NCBI GenBank assembly: GCA_037442205.1
Contig: JBBIQS010000006.1
Span: forward strand, 1-64,000
Source: JBBIQS01 sp037442205
GTDB lineage: Bacteria; Myxococcota; Myxococcia; Myxococcales; UBA5297
Reading direction: 5' to 3'
Length of the DNA stretch: 64,000 nucleotides
Shown here: positions 56,396-64,000 of the stretch, in pieces
Position numbering within the stretch: position 1 is the first letter of the stretch
How the letters are laid out: every line of letters starts with the position of its first letter
Translations under genes and position numbers: made by a program
Notes under the pieces: generated by a model
Told to the model about the DNA's origin: nothing
Databases searched by the model: none
What the model saw: only the letters and a program-made list of their open reading frames with translations

Positions 56396-58393
56396 CTATC
56401 CGGGCCGCACGTCGATCCGGTTGTCGTAGAGGGTGGAGCCCGCGCCCTCGTCGGTGAGCCGCTGCGCGGTGAGGGCGTTGACCGTGCGCTCTCCAGGGGC
56501 GTGGGCGATCCACCACACGCCCTCGGCGACCGCGGTGCCTGAGGGCACGTCCTCGCTGATCTCGAGGATGAAGCGGACCTCGCCCAGCGCGTTGAAGGCC
56601 ACCACCTGGGCGCTGTCGGAGAGGCCGCGCTCGCGGGCGTCGGCGGGCGAGAGCTTGAGAGTCATCGCCTTCTCGCGCCGGCGCAGCTCCTCCCGCTCCA
56701 TGAACGTCGAGTTGAGGGTGTTGAGCGCGGGGGCGGTCATCAGCCGCAGCGGCAGCTGCCCGGCGTCCGCGTGCGACTCGAGGAGCCGGGGCAGCGGCTC
56801 GCGATGCGCCGGGTTGAGCAGCTCGATCTTCTTCGAGGGCGTCTGCCAGCCCAGCACCGGGACCTTGAGCTCGACCGCCCGCCCGGCCTCCAGCGCGGCG
56901 CGGTCCAGGCCGTCCTTCCACGGGGACGGCTGCGCAAGGAGCTCGTCGATCAGCTCCTCGGCCGACTTGCGAAAGACCGCCTCCTCGAAGTCCATCGCCG
57001 TGGCGAGCCGCTGGAACAGCTCCCAGTTCGACTTGCACTCTCCCTGCGGCGGGATCACCGGTCGCACCCGCTGGACGCAGTACTGCCCGTAGGATCGGAA
57101 GAGGTCTGCGGTTTCCAGCGAGCTGGGCGCAGGAAGGACGACGTCGGCGTAGCGGGCGGTATCGGTCATGAACCGCTCGTGGACGACGGTGAAGAGGTCC
57201 TCCCGCGCCAGACCGCGCAGCACCGCGTTCTGATCCGGAGCCACTGCCGCCGGGTTGGAGCAGTAGACGAACAGCGCGCGCACCGGAGGCGACCGAAGCT
57301 CGGTCAGCGCGTGGCCCAGCTGGTTCATGTTCACCAGGCGGGTCGGGCGCGGCTGCAGATCCTCGCGCGTCACCGGGGAGAGATCGAAGGCCGGGGCGCT
57401 GCTGGCCGAGCAGAGGCATCCTCCGCCCTCGCGCCCTGGCGCCCCGAGCACCGCCGCCAGCGCCACGATGCAGCGCACGTTCATCGCCCCGTTGCCGTAG
57501 CGGCTCAGCCCGCCGCCGACGCGGAAGAAGGGCGCCCGCGCCGCGGCGAGCTCCCGCGCCAGGCGCTCGATCTGCGCCGCCACAAGACCGCAGCGCGGCG
57601 AGGCCCACTGCGGCGAGTAATCGCTCAGCACGCGCGCCTTCAGCTCCGACCAGCCGAGGGCCTGCGCCCGCAGGAATTCCTCATCGGCCAGTCCTTCTCG
57701 AGCCAGGACGTGCACCAGCGCCAGCGCCAGGGCGCCATCGGAGGCCGGGCGGACGCAAATGACCTCATCGGCGATGGCGGCGCTGTGATTGGCGTAGGTG
57801 TCGATCAGCAGCACCCGCGCGCCGCGCCTGCGGGCCGCGGTCACCCGCTGGGCGAAGTGGACGCTGGTCGCCACCGGATTGATGCCCCACAGCACCACCA
57901 GATCGGAGTCGAGGACTGTGTCCGGGTGAGGGCCGGGCGTCGAGCCCATCACCGCCTTCCAGCCGAAGTCCTTGGCCGGCTGGCAGATGGTGCGCTCCAG
58001 CCGCGAGGCGCCCAACCGGTGGAAGAACGCGTGGCCGGCGCTGCGCTGCACCAGCCCCATCGTGCCGGCGTACGAGTAGGGAAGGATGGCCTCCGGGCCG
58101 TCGGCGCCGGAGATCTCCTGGAGCCGCCGCGCGACGAGGGCGATGCACTCCTCCCACGAGACGCGGCGGAACTTCCCTTCCCCCTTGGCCCCGGTTCGCA
58201 GCAGCGGCGTCAGCAGCCTGTCGGGCGAGTGCACCGAGCGCTCGTAGTGGGTCATCTTCGGGCACAGCGTCCCGCGGCTGTACGGGTGCTCGGGATCGCC
58301 GCGAACCGCCACCGCGCGGCCCTGCTCGACCTCCACCAGCAGGCCGCAGGCGTCGGGACAATCGAAGGGGCAGGCGGTTCGGAGCGTGGCCAT
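56396..58393 (-). CDS. Molybdopterin-dependent oxidoreductase (DMSO reductase superfamily)
   Basis: A 665-residue Mo/W-bisPGD enzyme. Cys8-x3-Cys12-x3-Cys16-x27-Cys44 forms the N-terminal [4Fe-4S] site. WGINPVATSVHFAQRV, RVGGGLSRYGNGAM and the C-terminal pterin-binding domain (APALNTLNSTF, LKLSPADARERGL) fit the superfamily. The likely Mo-ligand region is RTICQPAKDFGWKAVMG. No Tat signal is visible, so it is cytosolic. No electron-transfer subunit is adjacent and the substrate is unknown. It needs molybdopterin, which the MoaD-MoaE fusion in this window helps make. Confidence 0.9.
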   Translation of the reverse strand: MATLRTACPFDCPDACGLLVEVEQGRAVAVRGDPEHPYSRGTLCPKMTHYERSVHSPDRLLTPLLRTGAKGEGKFRRVSWEECIALVARRLQEISGADGPEAILPYSYAGTMGLVQRSAGHAFFHRLGASRLERTICQPAKDFGWKAVMGSTPGPHPDTVLDSDLVVLWGINPVATSVHFAQRVTAARRRGARVLLIDTYANHSAAIADEVICVRPASDGALALALVHVLAREGLADEEFLRAQALGWSELKARVLSDYSPQWASPRCGLVAAQIERLARELAAARAPFFRVGGGLSRYGNGAMNVRCIVALAAVLGAPGREGGGCLCSASSAPAFDLSPVTREDLQPRPTRLVNMNQLGHALTELRSPPVRALFVYCSNPAAVAPDQNAVLRGLAREDLFTVVHERFMTDTARYADVVLPAPSSLETADLFRSYGQYCVQRVRPVIPPQGECKSNWELFQRLATAMDFEEAVFRKSAEELIDELLAQPSPWKDGLDRAALEAGRAVELKVPVLGWQTPSKKIELLNPAHREPLPRLLESHADAGQLPLRLMTAPALNTLNSTFMEREELRRREKAMTLKLSPADARERGLSDSAQVVAFNALGEVRFILEISEDVPSGTAVAEGVWWIAHAPGERTVNALTAQRLTDEGAGSTLYDNRIDVRPG

Positions 58394-58487
58394 GGCCTCA
58401 CCAGAGCGCGTGAAGAAGCGGCGGAATCCTAACCTCGGGCCGCTGCCGATCCCCTATGATTCCGGTCCCTCGCAACCGGAGCCGCCC

Positions 58488-58790
58488 ATGGTCAAGCACC
58501 TCGTCTTCCTCAAGCTCAAGCCGTCGGCCGAGGGCGCGTCCCGCGAAGAGAACGCCCGCAAGATCAAGGCCTCCCTCGAGGCGCTGGTGGGCAGGGTGCC
58601 GAGCCTCAAGGCAATGGAGGTCGGCATCGACTTCCTGCGCAGCGAAGCCTCGTGGGACCTGGCCATCGTCAGCGAGTTCGCCGACCGCGCCGGGATGGAC
58701 GCCTACATGAACCACCCTGAGCACCTGCCGATCGTCGCCTTCATCGGCCGGGTCCGCGAGAGCCGCGCCGCCGTCGATTACGAAATCTAA
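58488..58790 (+). CDS. Dabb family stress-responsive alpha/beta-barrel protein
   Basis: A 100-residue single-domain dimeric alpha/beta-barrel (Dabb) protein. Motifs: MVKHLVFLKLKP at the N-terminus, VPSLKAMEVGIDF, WDLAIVSEFADRAGMDAYMNHPEH-like core split by a loop, and a C-terminal YEI. Members are often small enzymes or stress proteins of unknown role. CGGAG lies about 7 nt before the ATG. It is divergent from the oxidoreductase. Confidence 0.87.
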   Translation: MVKHLVFLKLKPSAEGASREENARKIKASLEALVGRVPSLKAMEVGIDFLRSEASWDLAIVSEFADRAGMDAYMNHPEHLPIVAFIGRVRESRAAVDYEI

Positions 58791-58883
58791 GCTCGTCCTC
58801 CGGGCACTCGGGCGAGCGGTCCCGCGTGGACAGCTCCGGAGAGGCGCCCCTATGCTGGCCCGTTCCCTGGAGCCCCGCCCGGC

Positions 58884-60188
58884 ATGTCGCCTGCCCTCCT
58901 TCCTTTCCTGCTCATGGCGCTCGCTGGGCATCTGGGGCTCGCTCCCGCCGAGCCGGAGCTCGCCCCGGCCCAGCAGGCCGCGCCCGAGGCAGCCAAAGAG
59001 CCCGCCTCCCTTCCGGCCGAGGCGGAGGCCGCCGAGGCTGCTGAAGCCGCCGACTCCGCCGAGCGCGACGAGCCAGAGGAGAAGGCCGCCGAGCCCGGGA
59101 CCTCGACCGGTCCGCGCTACACCTCGGACCTGAGCGATCAGGAGCTCGAGCGCCTCTGGAAGGAGTCGCCAGAGAAGATCGGCGCGATGTCGGTCGGGTT
59201 CGCCGATGCCGGCCGCCTCCTCAACGCCCGCCCGTTCCCCTCCGGTCCCTACTGGAAGGTGATCGATCCCGAGAAGACCTGGGCCACCGACGAGACCATC
59301 GAGGCGGTGACTGCGGCCATCCGCTTCGTCGCCCTTCATTTCCCCGGCGAGCCGCTGCGGGTCAGCCACATCAGCCAGAAGGAGGGCGGCTGGTTCCGGC
59401 CGCACCACAGCCACCAGTCCGGGCGCGACGTCGACCTGGCCTTCTACCGCCTCCCCCTGCGGCCGCCTCGCGCTCCCGACGACTTCGACCTGCAGCGCAA
59501 CTGGGCCCTGGTGCGCGCGCTCGCGACGCTCACCGACGTCCATTTCATCCTGGTCGATCGCCGGCTGCAGAAGCGGCTCTTCGACTACGCCCTCTCGAGC
59601 GGTGAGGATCGGGACTGGCTCGACTCGCTCTTCCACGCTGGCTCCGACTCGCTGCTGCAGCACGCCCGCGGCCACCGGGACCACTTCCACGTCCGCTTCT
59701 ACAACCCCCGCGCCCAGGAGCTGGGGCGGCGCATCCAGCCGCTGCTCGCCAGCAGGCCCGAGACCAACCTCGCCATCCACCGCGTCCGGCGCGGCGAGAA
59801 CCTGGGCTCCATCGCCCGCAAGTACCGTTCCTCGGTGGCCTCGATCCGCAAGGTCAATCGCCTCAAGGGCAACCTGCTGAGCATCGGCATGACCTTGCAG
59901 GTCCCGCTCGGTGGCGCGTGCATCGACTGCCCGGTGCCGCCGGCAGTGGTCGTCCCGCCGCGGAGGCTCGCGCCTTCCGCGCCCGCCGCCTTCGCGGAGC
60001 CGGTGCCGCCGCCGACCTCGCCCTCGCTTTCGCCCTCGCCCTCGCTTTCGCCCTCGCCCTCGCCCTCGCCCTCGCCCTCGCTTTCGCCCTCGCTTTCGCC
60101 CTCTCCCGCGCCCTCACCCGCGCCCCCGGCCGCTGCCGAGCCGCCGGAGCCGGCCCCGACGCAGCCAATTCCCGTTCAGGCGAACTGA
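58884..60188 (+). CDS. MepA-like murein endopeptidase with LysM and Ser-Pro tail
   Basis: A 434-residue exported peptidoglycan hydrolase. A signal peptide (~1-20) precedes a Glu/Ala-rich spacer (~22-75). The M74 peptidase domain follows with zinc ligands in HHSHQSGRDVDLAF and GHRDHFHVRFYN, as in the penicillin-insensitive endopeptidase MepA. A LysM domain (~295-345, HRVRRGENLGSIARKYRSS) binds glycan. The final ~70 residues are a Ser-Pro/Ser-Leu low-complexity tail encoded by a hexanucleotide repeat. It should cut D-Ala-meso-DAP crosslinks in the periplasm. Confidence 0.88.
   Translation: MSPALLPFLLMALAGHLGLAPAEPELAPAQQAAPEAAKEPASLPAEAEAAEAAEAADSAERDEPEEKAAEPGTSTGPRYTSDLSDQELERLWKESPEKIGAMSVGFADAGRLLNARPFPSGPYWKVIDPEKTWATDETIEAVTAAIRFVALHFPGEPLRVSHISQKEGGWFRPHHSHQSGRDVDLAFYRLPLRPPRAPDDFDLQRNWALVRALATLTDVHFILVDRRLQKRLFDYALSSGEDRDWLDSLFHAGSDSLLQHARGHRDHFHVRFYNPRAQELGRRIQPLLASRPETNLAIHRVRRGENLGSIARKYRSSVASIRKVNRLKGNLLSIGMTLQVPLGGACIDCPVPPAVVVPPRRLAPSAPAAFAEPVPPPTSPSLSPSPSLSPSPSPSPSPSLSPSLSPSPAPSPAPPAAAEPPEPAPTQPIPVQAN
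60018..60101 (+). repeat. Hexanucleotide tandem repeat (TCGCCC/TCGCTT)n
   Basis: Fourteen uninterrupted 6-nt units, each TCGCCC or TCGCTT, encode Ser-Pro or Ser-Leu in the tail of the MepA-like protein (residues ~379-406). Because the unit is two codons, copy-number change would alter tail length without a frameshift. Confidence 0.85.
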
Positions 60189-60196
60189 CCTCGTCG

Positions 60197-61423
60197 CTAC
60201 TCGCGCGCCGCCGGCTGGTAGGAGCGCCAGGCCGCGTCCGCGCGGAAGTAGCGCTTGTCGAGGTCGACCGCGTACTCCAGGCGCAGGTCGGGCGCGGCGG
60301 TGATCAGCTCCTGCCGGAAGCCGAGGACCTTTCCCGGAGTGGGCATCGCCTGCTGGAACTCCGGCTCCGGCGCCACCTCCGCCGGGGCGACGCTGCCGCC
60401 CGACCAGACGTAGTTGAAGACGTGCGGCAGGTGCACGGTGACCAGGAGCTGGTTGATCCGCCAGCCGGCCGAAGGAAGGGCGAGCGCCAGCGTTCCCGAG
60501 AGGTGGAACTCCCGCCGCTCGCCGGCCAGGCCCAGCTCAAGCCGCGCGGTGTCCTCTCCTGCGGAACGCGGAGCCACCGGAAACCTGAGGCTCGCCCCCT
60601 TCACGTCGAAGGCCACCGCGCTGCCGTTCAGATAGGCCTTGCGCACCTGGACTCCCTTGGGAATGGTCAGCTCGAGCACCTGCGGGCCCTGCAGCCGCAG
60701 CTCGTAGAGCAGCCGGGTGAGCTCCAGCCCATCCAAGGTGCAGATGACCGAGGCGTGCGCCGCGGTGATCACCGGCTCGACCGGCGGCCGGGTCGACTGG
60801 GCCTGGGCGACCGGCTGCGGCGACACGGCGCGCAGCTCCCAGCTCAGCCGGAAGCTTCCGCGCTCCGGATAGGCCAGCAGCTCGTCTCCCGAGGTCGTTG
60901 CCAGCGCCGGCAGGCGCACCAGGTCCGGATCGAAGCGGGCACGCAGCACCGCGACCGCGCTGCGCTCGACCGGCAGCTCCAGCGTTCTCCGGGCCCCTTC
61001 GCGGACCGCATCCTTTGTCAGGGAGAGCTCGACCGTGCGCTGGCCGGGCCCGGAGGTGATCAGCGTCAGCAGGTCGCCCTCCGCCGCCACCACCGAGCCC
61101 TCGCCGGCGGCCGCCGACTGCAGGTGCGTCTGGGCATCGAGCCGGAGCAGCGGCACGCGCACCCAGCCCTCGCCCAGCACCGAGACCTTAACCTGTGCCG
61201 TCCCCTGGAAGGCCTCTGCGAGCAGCCGGCCGCTGATGGCGACCTCGTCGATGCTGGCGGCGATGGGCGGCTTGGGCGCCGCGGCCTTCTGGGGCTCCGC
61301 GGATTCGCGCAGCCGCAGCAGCTCGTACAGGGGCATCGTCGCCGTCGCCGGGCCGCCGCCCGACTCGGCCAAGGCCGGCACGGCAGCCAGGAGGACCGCC
61401 GCGAGGAAGAGCTCACGAGACAT
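60197..61423 (-). CDS. Exported hypothetical protein paired with CreD-like protein
   Basis: A 408-residue protein with a signal peptide (cleavage near ALAES) and otherwise beta-rich, hydrophilic sequence. No family recognised. Repeated patterns such as VRVPLLRLDA, RTLELPVERS and ARLELGLAGERREFHLSG suggest tandem beta-sandwich domains in the periplasm. GAGGAGG lies just before the ATG. The gene overlaps the end of the upstream CreD-like membrane protein gene by 11 nt, so the two probably form one envelope module. Confidence 0.7.
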   Translation of the reverse strand: MSRELFLAAVLLAAVPALAESGGGPATATMPLYELLRLRESAEPQKAAAPKPPIAASIDEVAISGRLLAEAFQGTAQVKVSVLGEGWVRVPLLRLDAQTHLQSAAAGEGSVVAAEGDLLTLITSGPGQRTVELSLTKDAVREGARRTLELPVERSAVAVLRARFDPDLVRLPALATTSGDELLAYPERGSFRLSWELRAVSPQPVAQAQSTRPPVEPVITAAHASVICTLDGLELTRLLYELRLQGPQVLELTIPKGVQVRKAYLNGSAVAFDVKGASLRFPVAPRSAGEDTARLELGLAGERREFHLSGTLALALPSAGWRINQLLVTVHLPHVFNYVWSGGSVAPAEVAPEPEFQQAMPTPGKVLGFRQELITAAPDLRLEYAVDLDKRYFRADAAWRSYQPAARE

Positions 61424-62663
61424 GGGGCACCTCCTCGTTGAAGACCAGGGAGAGGACGTTCTCGACCAGCCGGCGGAAGGCCTCGCGGGTGGTGAAGACC
61501 ATCAAGCCGCCCAGGCAGGCCACCAGCTCCAGCGTGTAGATGAGCCCGGTGTAGCCCTGGAAGAGCACCGCCAGCGTCGGCAGGACCAGGAACGCTCCGC
61601 AGATGGCCAGCTGCACCGGCCAGGTCGAGCGCCCGATCAGCGCCCGGAGATAGACGACCAGGGTTCCGATCACCACCGCGGTAGAGACGGCGTAGGCGGC
61701 GTAGAAGTGCGAGTACGCGGCCAGGTAGGAGAGCAACAGGAAGAACAGCCCGTACCAGGCCGCCAGCAGGTAGGACTGCCAGGCCTTGAGCGGCCGGCGG
61801 TGATAGAGGGCGAGCGCGGCGGTGGCCAGGAAGAACGGGATGAACGGCGCCCAGCAGCGCCGGACCATGGTCCCCAGGGTGGAGTCCCAGCTCTGCTCCG
61901 AGGGAAGGATGAGCCCCACCGGGATGCCGGACTCGAGCGAGCCGTACCGCCAGCGCAGCGCGGCCTTCCCGCCCTCCGCCACCACCTCGCCGGCCGGCAC
62001 CACGCCCGCCGGATAGTCGTAGTTGACCCCGCCGTTGGCGGTGAAGGTGAAGTCGAACCCGCGAACCGGGAGCGAGGGGTCGAGCGTGTAGACGAAGGAG
62101 TCCAGCCCGCGGCCGCGAAAGGAGATCTCGAAGCGCAGCCTCTCTTGCGGCTGGGCACGCCCGGTCCAGACGAGGCGATCGTTGTCTCCCGCGAGGTCCA
62201 CCGGGGCCTGCGCTCCGTTCACCAGGAGGACCAGGTCCGACAGCAGCACCTGGTTCTTCTGCGCCTGGATCGGAAACACGAAGACCAGGTCGATGGCGTG
62301 TCCCTCGCCGTTGGCCACCTCGTAGCGCCCGTGAAAGTCGAAGTCGAAGCCGGAGAAGTAGACCAGCCCGCGCTTGCGGTAGTTCATCGTCGTCTGGACG
62401 CTGACCTCCTGCTTGTCGAGCACCATGGCGCCGAGCGTGTTGAAGACCGCGCCGCTGGCGACGTAGCGAACCGACGGGGCGCTCTGGGAGATGGGAGCAC
62501 CCCATCGATCCATCACGTCCCGGCGCAGCTCGCCTCCGGCGAACGAGGTCCGATCCGAGATCTGGGCCGAGATCACTGCCGACACGAAGCCGACGATCAG
62601 CAGGCTCATCGGAAGATGAAGGCGAAACGGCACCACCACCGCGGCTTTGAGCCAGCGCCACAT
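61413..62663 (-). CDS. CreD-like inner membrane protein
   Basis: A 416-residue membrane protein. One N-terminal helix (~12-35) is followed by a ~220-residue periplasmic domain and a C-terminal bundle of about six helices (~270-400). The last part (LLAAWYGLFFLLLSYLAAYS then GYTGLIYTLELVACLGGLMV) resembles CreD/inner membrane protein family members. CreD affects envelope stress and beta-lactam response in enterobacteria; function here is unknown. I chose ATG 62663 because GGAGGT lies about 5 nt upstream; an earlier in-frame Met at 62696 lacks one. It overlaps the next gene by 11 nt. Confidence 0.65.
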   Translation of the reverse strand: MWRWLKAAVVVPFRLHLPMSLLIVGFVSAVISAQISDRTSFAGGELRRDVMDRWGAPISQSAPSVRYVASGAVFNTLGAMVLDKQEVSVQTTMNYRKRGLVYFSGFDFDFHGRYEVANGEGHAIDLVFVFPIQAQKNQVLLSDLVLLVNGAQAPVDLAGDNDRLVWTGRAQPQERLRFEISFRGRGLDSFVYTLDPSLPVRGFDFTFTANGGVNYDYPAGVVPAGEVVAEGGKAALRWRYGSLESGIPVGLILPSEQSWDSTLGTMVRRCWAPFIPFFLATAALALYHRRPLKAWQSYLLAAWYGLFFLLLSYLAAYSHFYAAYAVSTAVVIGTLVVYLRALIGRSTWPVQLAICGAFLVLPTLAVLFQGYTGLIYTLELVACLGGLMVFTTREAFRRLVENVLSLVFNEEVPHVS

Positions 62664-62835
62664 GCGCACCTCCCTTTTTCGAGAGGCGCTGTGCAAGGGC
62701 TGTGCGCAGGCCTCCTGGGAGCGGGAGCGCCAGGAATCTCGGCGGGTTATCGCGATAGACGAGCCGCAGTGCGTCTGCCCCGCCGCAGAGGACGCGGGCG
62801 GCGGGACGCGAGCGGATGCGGCGGGCGGGGAAGGC

Positions 62836-63393
62836 TCAGCCGCGGACGAGCACGGCTGCTCGACTCATCCACTCCTCGGGCCGGCCCTCGACGCGCAGCC
62901 CGGCGCGCTCGGCCAGCTGGAGCTCTTCCTCGAAGAGGCTCTGCCCCACGTGCATGCGCGGCTCGGCCAGGATCATCTTCCCACCCGGCTTGAGGCAGGC
63001 CGCCAGCTCGGCGAAGAACCCCTCCTGGTTCTCGACCTCGTGCGCCCTCCAGACGACCACCGCCAGGTCGACCTTCCCCTCGAGGTCGGAGACTCCCATC
63101 GACTGCTGGCTGGCCAGGCGCGCGTCGACCCTGCCGTCCAGCCCGGCGGCAGCCATCCGCCGCTTCAGGGCCTCGAGCATCTTCGGCTGCACGTCGACCA
63201 CGTGGACTCGGCCGTCGGGCCCCACCGCTCGAGCGATCTCCTGAGTGAAGAACCCCATGCCGCAACCCGGCTCGAGCACCGTCATCCCCGAGCGGACGTG
63301 CCCGCCGAGCGTCTTGCGGGGGTCCTGCACCAGCCGGCGCAGCGGATTGGCCAGCGCGTACCCCAGCCACCACGGACAGACTCTTTCGGCCAT
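62836..63393 (-). CDS. Class I SAM-dependent methyltransferase
   Basis: A 185-residue Rossmann-fold methyltransferase. Motif I is VLEPGCGMGFFTQEIA, motif II region HVVDVQPKML, motif IV VDLAVVVWRAHEV and motif post-IV LKPGGKMILAEP. The N-terminus CPWWLGYALANPLRRLVQDP is shared by small UbiE-like enzymes of unknown substrate. ATG 63393 was chosen because AGGAGA lies 7 nt upstream. It is divergent from the caspase-like gene. Confidence 0.87.
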   Translation of the reverse strand: MAERVCPWWLGYALANPLRRLVQDPRKTLGGHVRSGMTVLEPGCGMGFFTQEIARAVGPDGRVHVVDVQPKMLEALKRRMAAAGLDGRVDARLASQQSMGVSDLEGKVDLAVVVWRAHEVENQEGFFAELAACLKPGGKMILAEPRMHVGQSLFEEELQLAERAGLRVEGRPEEWMSRAAVLVRG

Positions 63394-63547
63394 CGGATCT
63401 CTCCTGGGCATGCTGCACCCTCAGCCTGGATTCCAGGCGCCCCTTCTCTAGCGCCGCGGCGGCAGGATAGCGCGCCGGTTGAGCGAGACGCGGCGCGGCA
63501 TGTAGGCTTCTTCCCTCTTCCGGCCGCCAGCCCTGCGGAGCCTCCGC

Positions 63548-64000
63548 GTGCACTTTCCCCATCGACTGATTCCCCTCCTCGCCGCCGGGCTGACGCTGCT
63601 CGCGGCCGCCGCGGCCTCCGCCGAGGAGCGCTTCGCGCTGGTCTTCGGCGACAACGTCGGCTGGGCCAACGACCAGCCGCTGCGCCACGCCGAAACCGAC
63701 GCCGAGCACGTGCGCTCGGTGCTGATCGAGCTGGGCGGCTTTGCCCCCGACCGCGTGGTCCTGCTGCGCGCCCCGCTCACCGGCGACGTCCGCGCCCAGC
63801 TCCGCCGACTGAGCGAAACCCTGCGCGGCCTCAAGTCCGAGAGCCTGGTGCTCGTCTACTACTCCGGACACGCCGACCAGCGGCATCTGCACCTGCGCGG
63901 CGAGCCGATGACCCACGACGAGTTCCACGAGCTGGTGCGCGACCTGCCGGCGACGGTGCGGGTTGGCATCCTCGACGCCTGCAAGTCGGGCTCGATCCTC
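63548..64000 (+). CDS. Secreted caspase-family (C14) protease (3' partial)
   Basis: An open frame from GTG 63548 to the window end (151 codons). It has a signal peptide (hydrophobic ~6-23, cleavage near AAAASAEE) followed by a caspase p20-like domain starting RFALVFGDNVGWAN. The catalytic dyad is visible: His108 in VLVYYSGHADQ and Cys145 in VGILDACKSGS. GGAG lies 7 nt before GTG. This is a peptidase C14/metacaspase-like protein targeted outside the cytoplasm. The C-terminal part lies outside the window, so any extra domains are unknown. Confidence 0.85.
   Translation, partial: MHFPHRLIPLLAAGLTLLAAAAASAEERFALVFGDNVGWANDQPLRHAETDAEHVRSVLIELGGFAPDRVVLLRAPLTGDVRAQLRRLSETLRGLKSESLVLVYYSGHADQRHLHLRGEPMTHDEFHELVRDLPATVRVGILDACKSGSIL

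Noticed and set aside
60018..60118. CRISPR-like or transposon-end repeat
   Set aside because: The 6-nt units are contiguous without spacers and are in frame within the endopeptidase gene, so they are a coding microsatellite.

Overview
The window is about 64 kb of very GC-rich, densely coded chromosomal DNA. The likely source is a member of the Myxococcota or a related former-deltaproteobacterial lineage. The reasons are: a secreted phosphatase ending in a MYXO-CTERM-type tail (Cys, hydrophobic segment, Arg cluster), Asp/Ala-rich 'DAG' linkers on exported proteins, several sigma-54 enhancer-binding proteins (one fused to TPRs), an FHA-GAF-cyclase protein, calpain-like and caspase-like cysteine proteases, and many lipoproteins. 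I saw no tRNA, rRNA, CRISPR array, insertion sequence or phage genes. Both end genes are cut by the window edges.

Layout. 0-3.1 kb: TPR/sigma-54 activator followed by a small lipoprotein with its own candidate sigma-54 promoter. 3.1-11.3 kb (minus strand): envelope run of TPR lipoprotein, PBP1A, FG-GAP protein, solute-binding protein and NtrY-like kinase. 11.4-16.9 kb: calpain-like protease, NtrC-type regulator, cysteine-rich OmpA lipoprotein, fused MoaD-MoaE, second OmpA lipoprotein. 17.0-22.5 kb (minus): tightly packed lpxB-glycosyltransferase-marC-ABC exporter-PHP operon. 22.7-27.4 kb: compact acyl-carrier-protein pathway (ACP, ketosynthase, inactive ketosynthase-like partner, unknown protein, BtrH-like acyltransferase, convergent double-hotdog dehydratase). 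27.4-39.5 kb: acyl-CoA dehydrogenase and divergent aldehyde dehydrogenase, 4-alpha-glucanotransferase, arginase-family enzyme, imidazolonepropionase, glutamine amidotransferase, aminotransferase, cyclase.

39.6-50.3 kb is the most striking region: a complete Kdp potassium-uptake locus (small membrane ORF, kdpF, A, B, C) followed by a short KdpD that stops before the kinase part, then a separate HAMP/PAS histidine kinase. Convergent to the kinase is an NtrC-family response regulator in place of the usual KdpE. Upstream of the operon I find a near-consensus sigma-54 promoter, two 14-bp repeats 31 bp apart at enhancer distance, and a second, divergent sigma-54-like promoter ahead of an outer-membrane barrel gene. 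Together these predict a sigma-54-controlled potassium regulon that includes a porin.

50.3-64 kb: lipoprotein, DUF1697 protein, pyruvate phosphate dikinase with a Lys/Ala-rich tail, MYXO-CTERM phosphatase, molybdopterin oxidoreductase (a possible client of MoaD-MoaE), Dabb protein, MepA-like endopeptidase with LysM and a hexanucleotide-repeat tail, a two-gene envelope module, a methyltransferase and the start of a secreted caspase-like protease. All calls are from reading the sequence; no database search was run.
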